NCBI RefSeq assembly: GCF_016649425.1 | Contig: NZ_JADRCR010000001.1 | Location: 744,001 to 808,000 of the forward strand | Direction: 5' to 3' | Length of the DNA: 64,000 nt | Source: Limnobaculum allomyrinae | Lineage (GTDB): Bacteria; Pseudomonadota; Gammaproteobacteria; Enterobacterales; Enterobacteriaceae | In this document: positions 1-9,699 of the stretch, piece by piece | How positions within the stretch are numbered: the stretch's first letter is position 1 | Layout of the letters: every line of letters starts with the position of its first letter | Made by a program: the position numbers and the translations under genes | Notes under the pieces: generated by a model | The model's input: only the letters and a program-made list of their open reading frames with translations | Told to the model about the DNA's origin: nothing | Database searches by the model: none

Positions 1-692
1 ATAACGGGTTTGGTAACATGGTGTTTAATATAGTGAGCCGCTTCCTCTTCCGCTGAACCACCAATCTCACCAATCATGACAATGGCTTCGGTTTGTGGGT
101 CTTGCTCAAACAGCTTCAGAATATCAATAAAGTTAGACCCCGGAATCGGATCGCCACCAATACCTACGCAGCTTGACTGACCAAATCCGGCATCGGTAGT
201 TTGCTTCACCGCTTCATAAGTCAATGTACCAGAACGGGAGACAATCCCCACATTACCTGGTTTATGAATATGACCCGGCATGATACCAATCTTACAGGCC
301 CCCGGGGTAATGACACCCGGACAGTTAGGGCCAATCATACGTACGCCCAATTGATCAACTTTCACTTTTACCGTCAACATATCCAGAACCGGAATACCTT
401 CGGTAATACAAATGATCAACTTAATCCCCGCATCCGCGGCTTCAAGGATAGAATCTTTGCAGAATGGCGCCGGTACATAGATAACTGATGCAGTAGCGCC
501 TGTAGCTTCAACCGCTTCACGCACGGTATTAAATACGGGTAAACCTAAATGGGTGGTACCGCCCTTACCCGGGGTCACACCGCCAACCAGTTTAGTACCA
601 TATTCCAGCGCTTGTTCAGAATGGAATGTACCCTGACTGCCGGTAAAACCCTGACAAATGACTTTAGTATCTTTATCTATCAGAATGGACAT
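1..692 (-). CDS. sucD: Succinyl-CoA synthetase alpha subunit, 3' end beyond window
   Basis: Alpha (CoA-binding and phosphorylated) subunit of ADP-forming succinyl-CoA synthetase, the substrate-level phosphorylation step of the TCA cycle. The N-terminus reads [20 protein letters not shown], as in E. coli SucD. About 230 of roughly 289 residues are present. The last visible residues correspond to the stretch just before the active-site phosphohistidine (His246 in E. coli), so that residue lies outside the window. The ATG shares one base with the sucC stop codon, indicating translational coupling. It is the last gene of sucABCD. The truncation is only a window-edge effect. Confidence 0.97.
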   Translation of the reverse strand, partial: MSILIDKDTKVICQGFTGSQGTFHSEQALEYGTKLVGGVTPGKGGTTHLGLPVFNTVREAVEATGATASVIYVPAPFCKDSILEAADAGIKLIICITEGIPVLDMLTVKVKVDQLGVRMIGPNCPGVITPGACKIGIMPGHIHKPGNVGIVSRSGTLTYEAVKQTTDAGFGQSSCVGIGGDPIPGSNFIDILKLFEQDPQTEAIVMIGEIGGSAEEEAAHYIKHHVTKPV

Positions 693-1864
693 TATCTAAC
701 CTCCCCGGCTGCTACACTGACCACACGCTGAGCGGCATCGGTCAGGCTGGCTGCACCAATAATATTCAGGCCACTGGCGCTGAGTTTTTTAACACCCAGT
801 TCAGCATTATTACCTTCCAGACGAACAACCACTGGTACGTTAACGCCAACGTCTTCAACCGCGCTGATAATACCGTCAGCAATCAGGTCACAGCGAACAA
901 TACCGCCAAAGATATTAACGAATACCGCTTTTACCTTTTCATCGGACAGAATGATTTTAAATGCTTCGCTAACGCGCTCTTTGGTTGCACCACCGCCCAC
1001 ATCAAGGAAGTTAGCCGGTTCGCCTCCGTGAAGCTTAACAATATCCATGGTGCCCATCGCCAGACCAGCACCATTAACCATGCAGCCTATATTACCGTCC
1101 AGAGCAACGTAGTTTAACTCCCACTCCGCTGCATGTGCTTCACGCTCATCTTCCTGGCTTGGATCGCGCATATCGCGCAGTTCTTGCTGGCGATATAGCG
1201 CATTGCTATCTACATCCAACTTACCATCCAGACAGATTAGCTCGCCGGAACCGGTAACCACCAGTGGGTTAATCTCCACCAGAGACAGGTCACATTGCAG
1301 GAACAGATTCCCTAAACCAACAAAAATATTGGTAAATTGATTGACCTGTTTACCTGTTAAGCCCAATTTAAACGCCAGTTCTCTGCCCTGATAAGGCATT
1401 GGCCCTGTTAATGGGTCCAGCACCATTTTATGGATCAGATGTGGTGTCTCTTCCGCAACTTTCTCGATTTCAACACCACCTTCTGTTGAAGCCATGAAAA
1501 CTACGCGACGAGAACTGCGGTCAATCACCGCACCTAAATAAAGCTCACGATCGATATCAGTAGCCGTTTCAACCAAAATCTGATTAACCGGTAAGCCCGC
1601 TGCATCAGTCTGATAAGTTGCCAGACGTTGGCCTAACCAACGATCGGCAAACTCACGAACTTCGTCTTTAGTCTTCGCCAGCTTTACACCACCGGATTTA
1701 CCACGACCGCCGGTATGTACTTGACACTTAACTACCCAAGGCCCCTGACCGATCTTTTCTGCTGCTTCGACCGTTTCCTGTGCCGTGCTACAGGCATAGC
1801 CTGTTGGTACCGGTAAGCGATACCGAGCAAAAAGCTGTTTTGCCTGATACTCATGTAGGTTCAT
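692..1864 (-). CDS. sucC: Succinyl-CoA synthetase beta subunit (ADP-forming)
   Basis: Beta, nucleotide-binding subunit of succinyl-CoA synthetase, which pairs with SucD to make ATP from succinyl-CoA. The 390 residues match the family (388 in E. coli). The protein opens [12 protein letters not shown], followed by an ATP-grasp fold with [11 protein letters not shown] around residues 53-63. The C-terminal ligase domain contains the glycine-rich segment [11 protein letters not shown]. The stop overlaps the sucD start. A 221-bp gap with a hairpin separates it from sucB, whereas the other suc junctions are tight, so sucCD may have separate expression control. Confidence 0.98.
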   Translation of the reverse strand: MNLHEYQAKQLFARYRLPVPTGYACSTAQETVEAAEKIGQGPWVVKCQVHTGGRGKSGGVKLAKTKDEVREFADRWLGQRLATYQTDAAGLPVNQILVETATDIDRELYLGAVIDRSSRRVVFMASTEGGVEIEKVAEETPHLIHKMVLDPLTGPMPYQGRELAFKLGLTGKQVNQFTNIFVGLGNLFLQCDLSLVEINPLVVTGSGELICLDGKLDVDSNALYRQQELRDMRDPSQEDEREAHAAEWELNYVALDGNIGCMVNGAGLAMGTMDIVKLHGGEPANFLDVGGGATKERVSEAFKIILSDEKVKAVFVNIFGGIVRCDLIADGIISAVEDVGVNVPVVVRLEGNNAELGVKKLSASGLNIIGAASLTDAAQRVVSVAAGEVR

Positions 1865-2024
1865 GATGTTCTATCCATTATTGTAGGGATTAAAGAACTG
1901 CGCCTCTCGACACTAAAGATACCGCTTGCTGAGCGAATACTAAGTTCGAAAACACACTCATTCTGATATGTACTCTCATTACACTTCAGAGAATAGGTAC
2001 CTATCGTCCTTAACTTAGTGTTGC

Positions 2025-2053
2025 TATGTAGCCACAGATCCCGTGGCTACATA
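2025..2053. repeat. Inverted repeat in the sucB-sucC gap
   Basis: A perfect 11-bp inverted repeat with a 7-nt loop (arms 2025-2035 and 2043-2053, ATGTAGCCAC in the left arm). No U-tract follows on the minus strand, so it is not a standard intrinsic terminator. It could be a processing or stabilising hairpin, or a weak attenuator between sucAB and sucCD. The rest of 1865-2085 shows no coding signal. Confidence 0.6.
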
Positions 2054-2085
2054 TGTGTCGACTAACGCTTAAACCGGTATAAGAC

Positions 2086-3312
2086 CTAAACGTCTAACAG
2101 CAGACGAGTAGGATCTTCCAGCATATCTTTGATTGCCACCAGGAAACTCACCGACTCACGACCATCAATCAGACGGTGGTCATAAGAGAGCGCTAAATAC
2201 ATCATTGGTAAAATCACAACCTGACCATTAACCGCCATTGGGCGATCTTTGATAGCGTGCATACCTAAAATAGCACTCTGAGGTGGGTTTATAATTGGTG
2301 TAGACATTAATGACCCGAAAACACCACCGTTAGTAATAGTGAAATTACCTCCGGTTAAGTCCTCTACGGTCAACTTACCATCACGGCCTTTAACCGCGAG
2401 ATCCTTAATACTTTTCTCAATATCAGCCATGCTGAGGGAATCAACATCACGCAGTACCGGCGTGACCAAACCACGCGGTGTTGATACCGCAATACTGACG
2501 TCGAAGTAGTTGTGATACACCACATCTTCACCGTCAATCGAGGCATTAACTTCAGGGAAACGCTTCAGTGCTTCAACCACCGCTTTCAGGTAGAAGGACA
2601 TAAAACCTAAACGCACACCGTGGCGTTTTTCAAAATCATCACCGTACTGCTTACGCAGATCCATGATGGGTTTCATGTTCACTTCGTTGAAGGTCGTCAA
2701 CATAGCGGTATTGTTTTTCGCTTCCAGCAAACGTTCCGCGATACGCTTACGTAAGCGGGTCATTGGTACGCGTTTTTCACTGCGATGCGATAAGGCACTG
2801 CTGTCCGCTTTTTTAGCTTCAGCACTAGCAGCTGGTTTAGCCGGGCTGGTTTTCTGTTGAGCAATGTGTTGAGTGACATCTTCACGGCTGATACGACCAC
2901 CAACACCAGAACCTTTAATGGCATTAGCATCCAGACCATGTTCAGCAATCAGACGACGAACTGCCGGGCTCAGAGCATCGTTGCTGCCCTCTTCCAGACT
3001 GGCAGTCTGGCGCTGAGCAGGCGTCGCTTCTGTCGACTGAGGTGTAGCGGTAACTTGTTGACCAGTAATATCACCCGGACGTAAACGTCCCAGTAGCTGA
3101 CGAGAGGTGACGGTTGCACCCTCTTCTTCTACGATGGCATCAAGCACACCGGATTCCAGAGCAGGAACTTCCAGCACTACTTTATCTGTTTCAATCTCAA
3201 CCAGTACTTCATCACGCTCAACGCTGTCGCCTGGTTTTTTGTGCCACGTCGCAACAGTGGCATCCGCAACGGATTCAGGAAGGTCTGGAACGAGAATGTC
3301 TATGTTACTCAT
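2086..3312 (-). CDS. sucB: Dihydrolipoyllysine-residue succinyltransferase (OGDH E2)
   Basis: E2 core of the 2-oxoglutarate dehydrogenase complex; it transfers the succinyl group from lipoamide to CoA. The N-terminal lipoyl domain carries the modified lysine in [11 protein letters not shown] (Lys44). An Ala/Pro/Gln-rich linker follows, then a peripheral-subunit-binding domain near residues 110-150 ([13 protein letters not shown]). The C-terminal catalytic domain contains [11 protein letters not shown] with His379 and Asp383. It has 408 residues, as expected. The start has a good Shine-Dalgarno (AAGGATAAATA before ATG). It lies 13 nt after sucA in the same operon. Confidence 0.98.
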   Translation of the reverse strand: MSNIDILVPDLPESVADATVATWHKKPGDSVERDEVLVEIETDKVVLEVPALESGVLDAIVEEEGATVTSRQLLGRLRPGDITGQQVTATPQSTEATPAQRQTASLEEGSNDALSPAVRRLIAEHGLDANAIKGSGVGGRISREDVTQHIAQQKTSPAKPAASAEAKKADSSALSHRSEKRVPMTRLRKRIAERLLEAKNNTAMLTTFNEVNMKPIMDLRKQYGDDFEKRHGVRLGFMSFYLKAVVEALKRFPEVNASIDGEDVVYHNYFDVSIAVSTPRGLVTPVLRDVDSLSMADIEKSIKDLAVKGRDGKLTVEDLTGGNFTITNGGVFGSLMSTPIINPPQSAILGMHAIKDRPMAVNGQVVILPMMYLALSYDHRLIDGRESVSFLVAIKDMLEDPTRLLLDV

Positions 3313-3325
3313 TATTTATCCTTAT

Positions 3326-6136
3326 TCATTTTACGTTAAGCGCGTCTTCAACCAGTTTCTTTTGCTGTTCCTGGTGCACGGACATATAACCTACTGCCGG
3401 AGAAGCGGATGCAGGGCGTCCGGCATACTTCAGCGTTGCACCTTCAGGGATCACTTCACGGATATTATGCTGACTACAGTACCAGGCTCCCTGATTTAAA
3501 GGTTCTTCCTGACACCAGATAAAATCTTTGACGTGGGCGTAATCCTGTAAAGCATTTTGCATGGCTTGATGAGGGAATGGATACAACTGCTCGATACGGA
3601 TAATCGCCACATCGCTTTTTCCGCTCGCCCGGCGCTGCTCCAGCAGGTCGAAATAAACCTTACCGGAACACATTACCACGCGTTTTACCTGCTTCGGATT
3701 CAGATTATCTATTTCACCAATAGCCGGTTGGAATGAACCATTTGCCAGCTCATCCAGCGAAGAGATCGCCAATGGATGACGCAGCAATGACTTCGGCGAC
3801 ATGACCACCAACGGACGACGCATACCGCGCAGTGCCTGACGGCGTAACATGTGATAAACCTGAGCCGGCGTGGAAGGAATACAAACCTGAATATTCTGTT
3901 CAGCACAGAGTTGCAGGTAACGCTCCAGACGTGCTGACGAGTGTTCAGGCCCCTGACCTTCATAACCATGAGGCAACAGCATCACCAGACCACACATACG
4001 CCCCCACTTCTGCTCGCCGGAGCTAATGAACTGGTCGATAACCACTTGAGCACCGTTGGCGAAGTCGCCAAACTGTGCTTCCCAAATAGTCAGCGTGCGA
4101 GGATCGGCACTGGCATAACCATATTCAAACGCCAGAACACCCGCCTCACTTAGTACTGAGTCCCATACCTGGAATTCGCTTTGACCATTATGAATATTGG
4201 CCAACGGAATATAGTAGGAACCATCTTTTTGGTTATGTACTACCGCGTGACGATGGAAGAAGGTGCCACGACCAGAGTCTTCACCGGAAATACGCACCGG
4301 TGTACTCTCATCAACCAGTGTTGCATAAGCCAGATTTTCTGCAGCACCCCAGTCAAATGGCTTCTCACCTTCTGCCATCAGGGCGCGATCTTCATAAATT
4401 TTAGCAACCCGGGGATGCAGCTCAACACTTTCAGGAACCTGACTGATACGGCGAGCCAGATCCTGCAAGCGTTTCACTTCAACGGTATTGGCATACTCTT
4501 CGTCCCACTCGTGATTCAGGTAAGGTGCCCAGGTCATTGAATGGGTGCTCAGTGGACGCCATTCCTCAACGACACATTCACCGCGATCCAACGCATCACG
4601 ATACAGGTTCACCATCTCGGTAACTTCTTCAGAGGTAACCACATTATTCTCAATCAGTCGATCGGCATACACTTTACGTGGTGTAGGCTGCTTTCTGATT
4701 TTAGTGTACATCATTGGCTGGGTTGCACTTGGCTCATCCGCTTCGTTATGACCATGACGGCGATAACACAGTAAATCGATCATCACATCGCGTTTAAAGG
4801 TATTGCGATAATCCAGCGCCAAACGAGTCACAAACGCTACCGCTTCCGGATCGTCAGCATTGACGTGGAAAATCGGTGCCTGAATCATTTTAGCGATGTC
4901 GGTACAGTATTCTGTTGAACGGACATCCTGAGGGAATGAGGTCGTAAAACCAATTTGGTTGTTAATAACGATACGTACGGTTCCACCTACTTCATAAGCG
5001 CGAACCTGAGACATATTCAGCGTTTCCTGAACGATGCCCTGTCCAATGACGGCCGCATCACCGTGAATAGTAATAGGTAGAACCTGATTACTGCTGCCAG
5101 TGGCATTCAGTCGGTCACGACGAGCACGAACAGAACCAATAACTACCGGACTAACGATTTCCAGATGCGATGGGTTAAATGCCAGCGTCAGGTGAACACG
5201 GTTGCCATCAGTTTCGAAATCAGATGAGAAACCCTGATGGTACTTAACGTCACCGGTGCCAAGATGCTCTTTATGAATACCGGCAAACTCATCAAACAAA
5301 TCGCCCGGGCGTTTACCCAGCAGGTTAATCAGCACATTAAGACGACCACGGTGAGCCATGCCCAGTACCACTTCTTTGGCATCATTTCTGGCGGCGTGGC
5401 GCACCATCTCTTTCAACATTGGAATCAGCGCATCACCACCTTCCAGCGAGAAGCGTTTGGCGCCCGGGTATTTAGCCCCCAGATAACGTTCCAGCCCTTC
5501 TGCGGCTGTCAGTTCCTGCAGGAAGCATTTCTTTTCTTCTTTGCTATAAGTACCACGACCCACTACCGACTCAAGACGCTGTTGGATCCAGCGTTTTTCT
5601 TCTGTGTTGGTAATGTGCATGTACTCTGCACCGATAGAATCACAATAGGTTTGTTTCAGAGCCTGATAAAGGTCACTGAGCTTCATGGTCTCTTTACCGA
5701 TGGCAAAAGAGCCAACGTTAAAGGTTTCCTGCATATCTTCTTCGGTTAAATTATGGTAGGCAGGATCGAGCTCGAGCACTGGCTCTTTATAACGTAATTT
5801 AATAGGGTCAAGATTGGCATTCTGATGACCGCGGAAGCGGAAGGCGTTAATAAGCTGTAGAACTTTAACTTGCTTAGCGTCGTTCTCCGGATCGCTAACG
5901 TTAGACGTGTAACGTTTGGCATCTTTCGCTAACCGACGGAAATAATCACGGGTGGTTGAATGGAATTGATCCGGGCTTAATACATCAGTAGGCAGTTTAT
6001 CGAAAATTTTTCTCCAGCTCTCATCGATAGAATCAGGATCCGTCAGATAATCTTCGTAGAGCTGCTCTATGTAAGACTGGTTTGCACCAGCAAGGTAGGA
6101 TGAGTCTAACCAAGTCTTTATTGCGCCGTTCTGCAT
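3326..6136 (-). CDS. sucA: 2-oxoglutarate dehydrogenase E1 component
   Basis: Thiamine-diphosphate-dependent decarboxylase of the 2-oxoglutarate dehydrogenase complex. The 936 residues compare with 933 in E. coli. The N-terminal E2-binding tail (MQNGAIKTWLDSSYLAGANQ) and the active-site segment GMAHRGRLNVL (His262) are visible. The cofactor motif GDAAVIGQG and the C-terminal transketolase-like domain are present. The start has AAGAGG a few bases upstream. It is the first gene of sucABCD here. In E. coli sdhCDAB precedes it, but here the next gene upstream is the divergent gltA. Confidence 0.98.
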   Translation of the reverse strand: MQNGAIKTWLDSSYLAGANQSYIEQLYEDYLTDPDSIDESWRKIFDKLPTDVLSPDQFHSTTRDYFRRLAKDAKRYTSNVSDPENDAKQVKVLQLINAFRFRGHQNANLDPIKLRYKEPVLELDPAYHNLTEEDMQETFNVGSFAIGKETMKLSDLYQALKQTYCDSIGAEYMHITNTEEKRWIQQRLESVVGRGTYSKEEKKCFLQELTAAEGLERYLGAKYPGAKRFSLEGGDALIPMLKEMVRHAARNDAKEVVLGMAHRGRLNVLINLLGKRPGDLFDEFAGIHKEHLGTGDVKYHQGFSSDFETDGNRVHLTLAFNPSHLEIVSPVVIGSVRARRDRLNATGSSNQVLPITIHGDAAVIGQGIVQETLNMSQVRAYEVGGTVRIVINNQIGFTTSFPQDVRSTEYCTDIAKMIQAPIFHVNADDPEAVAFVTRLALDYRNTFKRDVMIDLLCYRRHGHNEADEPSATQPMMYTKIRKQPTPRKVYADRLIENNVVTSEEVTEMVNLYRDALDRGECVVEEWRPLSTHSMTWAPYLNHEWDEEYANTVEVKRLQDLARRISQVPESVELHPRVAKIYEDRALMAEGEKPFDWGAAENLAYATLVDESTPVRISGEDSGRGTFFHRHAVVHNQKDGSYYIPLANIHNGQSEFQVWDSVLSEAGVLAFEYGYASADPRTLTIWEAQFGDFANGAQVVIDQFISSGEQKWGRMCGLVMLLPHGYEGQGPEHSSARLERYLQLCAEQNIQVCIPSTPAQVYHMLRRQALRGMRRPLVVMSPKSLLRHPLAISSLDELANGSFQPAIGEIDNLNPKQVKRVVMCSGKVYFDLLEQRRASGKSDVAIIRIEQLYPFPHQAMQNALQDYAHVKDFIWCQEEPLNQGAWYCSQHNIREVIPEGATLKYAGRPASASPAVGYMSVHQEQQKKLVEDALNVK

Positions 6137-6572
6137 TATGACCTCTTAAGCTTCATGCTTCAGTATGTGTTGCGACATGAACCCGCTACTCTCTTCTCTA
6201 ACACGTTGTTACTAAAAGCTGACAAGCTTATTTTAATGAACTGTTAAAAGAGAGTTGTTCGATCCGCTTTTATCCAGCACTGATAAAACGATTGTTGCTG
6301 CTTACAATTGGCGCGTATTGAAACGAAATTGAGCACTTCATTACAACCGCGTTCCCCTATTAAAACAGATTATTTCTCTGAACATAACCCTTTGTGATAT
6401 CAATTATTATGTTCAAAAAATCACTCTTTACCGGATATCCAACTAACGAGGTACAACCTACTTTTTCTGACTAAAGGTTGCACATCCCGTCCAGGAAGTG
6501 TCCATGAGTATAGAAGCCTCATTTTACAAATACAATTCAAATAAAAACAGATTGATAACAATTTACCCAAAT

Positions 6573-6588
6573 AGTGACAACGATCACA
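6573..6588. promoter_or_regulatory. Candidate CRP site in the gltA-sucA divergent region
   Basis: AGTGA-N6-TCACA differs from the CRP consensus TGTGA-N6-TCACA at one position. In E. coli, gltA and the sdh-suc promoter are under CRP-cAMP control, so a site in this shared 669-bp regulatory region is plausible. Assignment is by eye only. Confidence 0.5.
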
Positions 6589-6643
6589 ATCATAAAAAAA
6601 CCATTAAAAACAATAAGTTTATGTGAAAGGCATCATCTAATAT

Positions 6644-6659
6644 GTTAAATAAATGCTAA
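6644..6659. promoter_or_regulatory. Candidate ArcA box upstream of gltA
   Basis: Two direct repeats, GTTAA (6644-6648) and GCTAA (6655-6659), lie 11 bp apart, which is the spacing of ArcA-P direct repeats. ArcA represses gltA and sdh-suc anaerobically in E. coli. The surrounding sequence is very AT-rich, which raises the chance of a random match. Apart from these two sites, 6137-6805 shows no coding potential. Confidence 0.4.
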
Positions 6660-6817
6660 CGAAGCATTAAATTGTAAAAAAAAAGTAAAATTACTCTTCA
6701 CGATGGTCTAAATTTATGCAAATGTAATAGCAAGTTATTTATAGGAAAGGCAATCAACGGTTTCACCGCTAATAAATTGCCAGAATCCCTTAACCTGAAT
6801 TAATTATGGAGACAATC

Positions 6818-8119
6818 ATGGCTGTAGAAAAAAAAGCGACGTTAGTCTTTGATGATGGCAGAAGTATTGAGCTACCCATATTATCAGGTACCCTGGGCGA
6901 AGACGTTTTAGACGTAAGAACATTGGGTTCAAAAGGACTGTTTACCTATGATCCGGGTTACCTATCTACCGCGTCCTGTGAATCGCAAATCACCTTTATT
7001 GATGGTAATGAAGGCGTTCTGTTACACCGTGGTTATCCTATTGCCCAGTTGGCAAAAAACTCAACCTATTTAGAGGTTTGTTATATTCTGATGTATGGTG
7101 AAACCCCAACACCAGAACAGTTTTCCACCTTTAAAGAGATTGTTACACGCCACACCATGATTCACGAGCAAATTACCCGCCTGTTCCAGGGCTTCCGCCG
7201 TGACTCTCACCCGATGGCGGTACTTTGTGGGGTAACCGGTGCTTTAGCTGCTTTCTATCATGACTCATTGGATGTACATAATGAGCGTCACCGTGAAATC
7301 ACGGCGTTCCGTCTGTTATCCAAAATGCCAACCGTCGCGGCGATGTGTTACAAGTACTCCGTCGGTCAGCCATTTATTTATCCACGTAACGATCTTTCTT
7401 ATGCCGGTAACTTCCTGCATATGATGTTTGCGACGCCATGTGAAGAGTATGTGGTGAATCCGGTTATTGAGCGCGCTATGGATCGTATTCTGATTCTGCA
7501 CGCAGACCATGAACAAAACGCATCAACGTCAACCGTGAGAACGGCTGGTTCATCCGGCGCTAACCCATTCGCCTGTATTGCTGCGGGTATTGCTTCTCTG
7601 TGGGGCCCCGCTCATGGCGGTGCTAACGAAGCCTGTCTGAAGATGTTAGAAGAGATCGGCAGCGTTGATCGTATTCCTGAGTTTATTGAGAAAGCAAAAA
7701 ATAAAGATGACCCTTTCCGTCTGATGGGCTTTGGACACCGTGTGTATAAAAACCACGATCCACGCGCTACTGTTATGCGTGAAAGCTGCCATGAAGTACT
7801 GAAAGAGCTGAACCTTAGCGATGAGCTGTTAGATATCGCGATGGAGCTGGAGCATATCGCTCTGAACGATCCGTACTTTATTGAGAAGAAACTGTATCCA
7901 AACGTCGATTTCTATTCAGGTATTATCCTGAAAGCCATCGGTATCCCAACGACTATGTTTACCGTGATCTTTGCTATTGCTCGTACTATCGGTTGGATTG
8001 CCCATTGGAATGAAATGTACACCGACGGTATCCGTATTGCCCGTCCGCGTCAGCTATATAACGGTTATACTGAGAGAGAGTTTCATTCTCAGATCCCTAA
8101 GCGTCAGGATAAATCGTAA
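6818..8119 (+). CDS. gltA: Citrate synthase, type II (hexameric)
   Basis: Condenses acetyl-CoA and oxaloacetate to citrate, entering the TCA cycle. Active-site residues fall at His266 (in [10 protein letters not shown]), His307 (MGFGHRVYK) and Asp364 (NVDFYSG), two positions later than E. coli His264, His305 and Asp362. The N-terminal domain typical of Gram-negative NADH-inhibited enzymes is present. I chose ATG 6818 over the in-frame ATG at 6806 because GGAGAC at 6808-6813 then acts as ribosome binding site. The protein is then 433 residues against 427 in E. coli. It is monocistronic, with its own terminator. Confidence 0.97.
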   Translation: MAVEKKATLVFDDGRSIELPILSGTLGEDVLDVRTLGSKGLFTYDPGYLSTASCESQITFIDGNEGVLLHRGYPIAQLAKNSTYLEVCYILMYGETPTPEQFSTFKEIVTRHTMIHEQITRLFQGFRRDSHPMAVLCGVTGALAAFYHDSLDVHNERHREITAFRLLSKMPTVAAMCYKYSVGQPFIYPRNDLSYAGNFLHMMFATPCEEYVVNPVIERAMDRILILHADHEQNASTSTVRTAGSSGANPFACIAAGIASLWGPAHGGANEACLKMLEEIGSVDRIPEFIEKAKNKDDPFRLMGFGHRVYKNHDPRATVMRESCHEVLKELNLSDELLDIAMELEHIALNDPYFIEKKLYPNVDFYSGIILKAIGIPTTMFTVIFAIARTIGWIAHWNEMYTDGIRIARPRQLYNGYTEREFHSQIPKRQDKS

Positions 8120-8148
8120 CGTTTTTTAAGTCTTTTTAGTTGGATTGG

Positions 8149-8180
8149 AAACCCCAGGGTAATGCTCTGGGGTTTTTGTT
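8149..8180 (+). terminator. Rho-independent terminator of gltA
   Basis: A 9-bp perfect stem, AAACCCCAG (8149-8157) with CTGGGGTTT (8167-8175), continues into a T-rich tail. It lies 30 nt after the gltA stop. Confidence 0.85.
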
Positions 8181-8258
8181 TGGGGTTATGCTGTTTTGAT
8201 CGAAAGACCACTGGCTCAGGATTAGTGGGCACATTTGCACACTCTGGTTCTGAGAATA

Positions 8259-8380
8259 TTCCGGCCGTAATAGCGATGGAGCCCATATTATCTTTGTGCT
8301 CGGCCGGAAGACCATCTGTACTCAGCTACAGAGTGCGTCGGGCCTAGGCTGCCTACGGGCACTTCGTTGGCTTACGCCAA
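8259..8380. repeat. Non-coding stretch with nested inverted repeats
   Basis: Several small inverted repeats are packed here: TTCCGGCCG (8259-8267) with CGGCCGGAA (8301-8309), CTGTA/TACAG around 8317-8331, and TTGGC/GCCAA at 8367-8380. No ORF in it resembles a protein. The GC-rich character contrasts with flanking AT-rich DNA. It may be a copy of a dispersed intergenic repeat, but that cannot be shown from one window. Confidence 0.4.
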
Positions 8381-8436
8381 GTCGACCCCCACGGCACCCT
8401 CTCCCTCCAATTAGCTTCAATTAAAAGATCTAAAGA

Positions 8437-8463
8437 CAAAAAAGACTCAGGGCAACGCCCTGA
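8437..8463 (-). terminator. Probable minus-strand terminator downstream of nei
   Basis: Stem TCAGGGC (8447-8453), loop aac, GCCCTGA (8457-8463). On the minus strand it is followed by a T-rich run (A-run at 8437-8444 on the plus strand). It lies about 375 nt beyond the nei stop, so the nei transcript may run through the structured element first. Confidence 0.6.
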
Positions 8464-8542
8464 ATACTAAACAATTTTTTGACCTTAATCTTTCGACCTT
8501 TAAGAGCACTGGAATTCAGCCGACAACTGAATGAGGGTAGCA

Positions 8543-8709
8543 CGCCGAACATGGATGTTCGGCGAGGCGCAGCGACGTCTGGAGCGGCTCTGCGCCGGTG
8601 CGTAAGCCCGAGTGAAGGCGGAGGGAAGTCGCCGCCAGGCGACCTGGATTCGTGTGCGAAGGCGCGGGAGTGCAGAGGGCATTCGCCCTAATGCCCTCTG
8701 CACTCCCGC
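8543..8709. repeat. GC-rich multi-hairpin intergenic element
   Basis: Consecutive perfect inverted repeats: a 10-bp pair with a 2-nt loop (arms 8543-8552 and 8555-8564, CGCCGAACAT), GGCGCAG/CTGCGCC (8566-8572 and 8590-8596), and a 19-bp stem with an 8-nt loop (8664-8682 and 8691-8709). The last arm begins GCGGGAGTGC. The block is much more GC-rich than its surroundings. Apparent ORFs crossing it on both strands have no family resemblance and simply reflect few stop codons. It looks like a repetitive extragenic or miniature mobile element, but has no recognised terminal repeats or target duplication. Confidence 0.55.
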
Positions 8710-8837
8710 CGCACGATAGCCGAGCAAAACACAGCACGATTTGCGGACGAAACGTTCTCAATACCCCATCAGGTTCCACTACACCACAACTCTGGGTTAC
8801 ACCTCTCCCAAACAATTACTCTACGGGTATAACCCAA

Positions 8838-9629
8838 TTACTCCTGACACCCACCACAATAATAAAACGGCCTCGACGACAGCGCAGTCTTCTGAATCAC
8901 TGCCCCGCATCTTTCGCATACTTGACCTTCTCTGGCAAACACATGAAACTCAAACAGCGCTCCATGATGATGATTAGGGTTCACCTCTCCTCGCGTCTGA
9001 TAAGAAAGCCGAGGAATAGAAATCAAAGCGTGCGCCAGCTTATCCAGTTGTAACTCAGTGAGTGATTCGGGTTTATGGTGAGGAAGTAACTCCGCAGCCC
9101 ACAGAATCTCGGCTCGCAGATAATTACCTAATCCGGCAAGAAAGGCCTGATCCAGTAACATGCCTCCCAGTTGTCTGCGACGAAATGCTTTATCCAACAG
9201 ACGAGTACAAATATCCGCTTCAGTTAATGTCATATCTAAGACATCAGGGCCAATGCGTTGTAAAAACGGATGCTGAAGGATAATCTCAAGTGGCGCCAAC
9301 TCAATGTCTGAAGCGCTGTAGAGCAAAATAGCTTTATCCACAGTTTCTAACGCTACTCGTAAGTCACGTTTAGTTTCAGGACGTTTGCCCGGTTCCGCAA
9401 CTTTCCAGATGCCATACAGTTGATTATGGCTGTACATACACAGGCCAGAGGAAAAATGGGTTAATAGCGCTTTGCCTCTGGTCTCAATTGAAGTAACAGT
9501 TTGTCCGATTAACTGCCTTTCAAATACTTTTAACTCAGGAAAAGCAAACCAGGCGGAGGTCAGGGCTTTACCTTCAACCGCATCCACCAATTTGTCTGCT
9601 GCCCTACGAATTTCAGGTCCTTCCGGCAT
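8838..9629 (-). CDS. nei: Endonuclease VIII (DNA glycosylase/AP lyase)
   Basis: Base-excision repair glycosylase that removes oxidised pyrimidines. The mature protein starts at Pro2 ([14 protein letters not shown]), with catalytic Pro2 and Glu3 typical of the Fpg/Nei family. The conserved [11 protein letters not shown] segment holds the Lys53-type residue. A C-terminal zinc finger has four cysteines (CERC...CGGC) around the motif [11 protein letters not shown]. The 263 residues equal E. coli Nei. It resembles Nei rather than MutM in its N-terminal and zinc-finger sequence. In E. coli the pxpBCA genes lie between nei and ybgI; here only 70 nt separate them. Confidence 0.95.
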   Translation of the reverse strand: MPEGPEIRRAADKLVDAVEGKALTSAWFAFPELKVFERQLIGQTVTSIETRGKALLTHFSSGLCMYSHNQLYGIWKVAEPGKRPETKRDLRVALETVDKAILLYSASDIELAPLEIILQHPFLQRIGPDVLDMTLTEADICTRLLDKAFRRRQLGGMLLDQAFLAGLGNYLRAEILWAAELLPHHKPESLTELQLDKLAHALISIPRLSYQTRGEVNPNHHHGALFEFHVFAREGQVCERCGAVIQKTALSSRPFYYCGGCQE

Positions 9630-9648
9630 ATCAACTCCTTAAAACAAC

Positions 9649-9677
9649 GATGCCCTGCATAAATAGTGCAGAGCATC
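9649..9677. repeat. Stem-loop between ybgI and nei
   Basis: GATGCcCTGCA (9649-9659) pairs with TGCAGaGCATC (9667-9677) with one mismatch and a 7-nt loop. There is no U-tract in either direction. It sits exactly in the short gap where the pxp genes would be in E. coli. Confidence 0.4.
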
Positions 9678-9699
9678 ATTAAGTCATACTCGATATTAA

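Noticed and set aside
8479-9053. Several overlapping ORFs of 70-130 codons on both strands across the hairpin element
   Set aside because: They arise from GC-rich repetitive DNA with few stops, have no family resemblance and partly overlap nei antisense.
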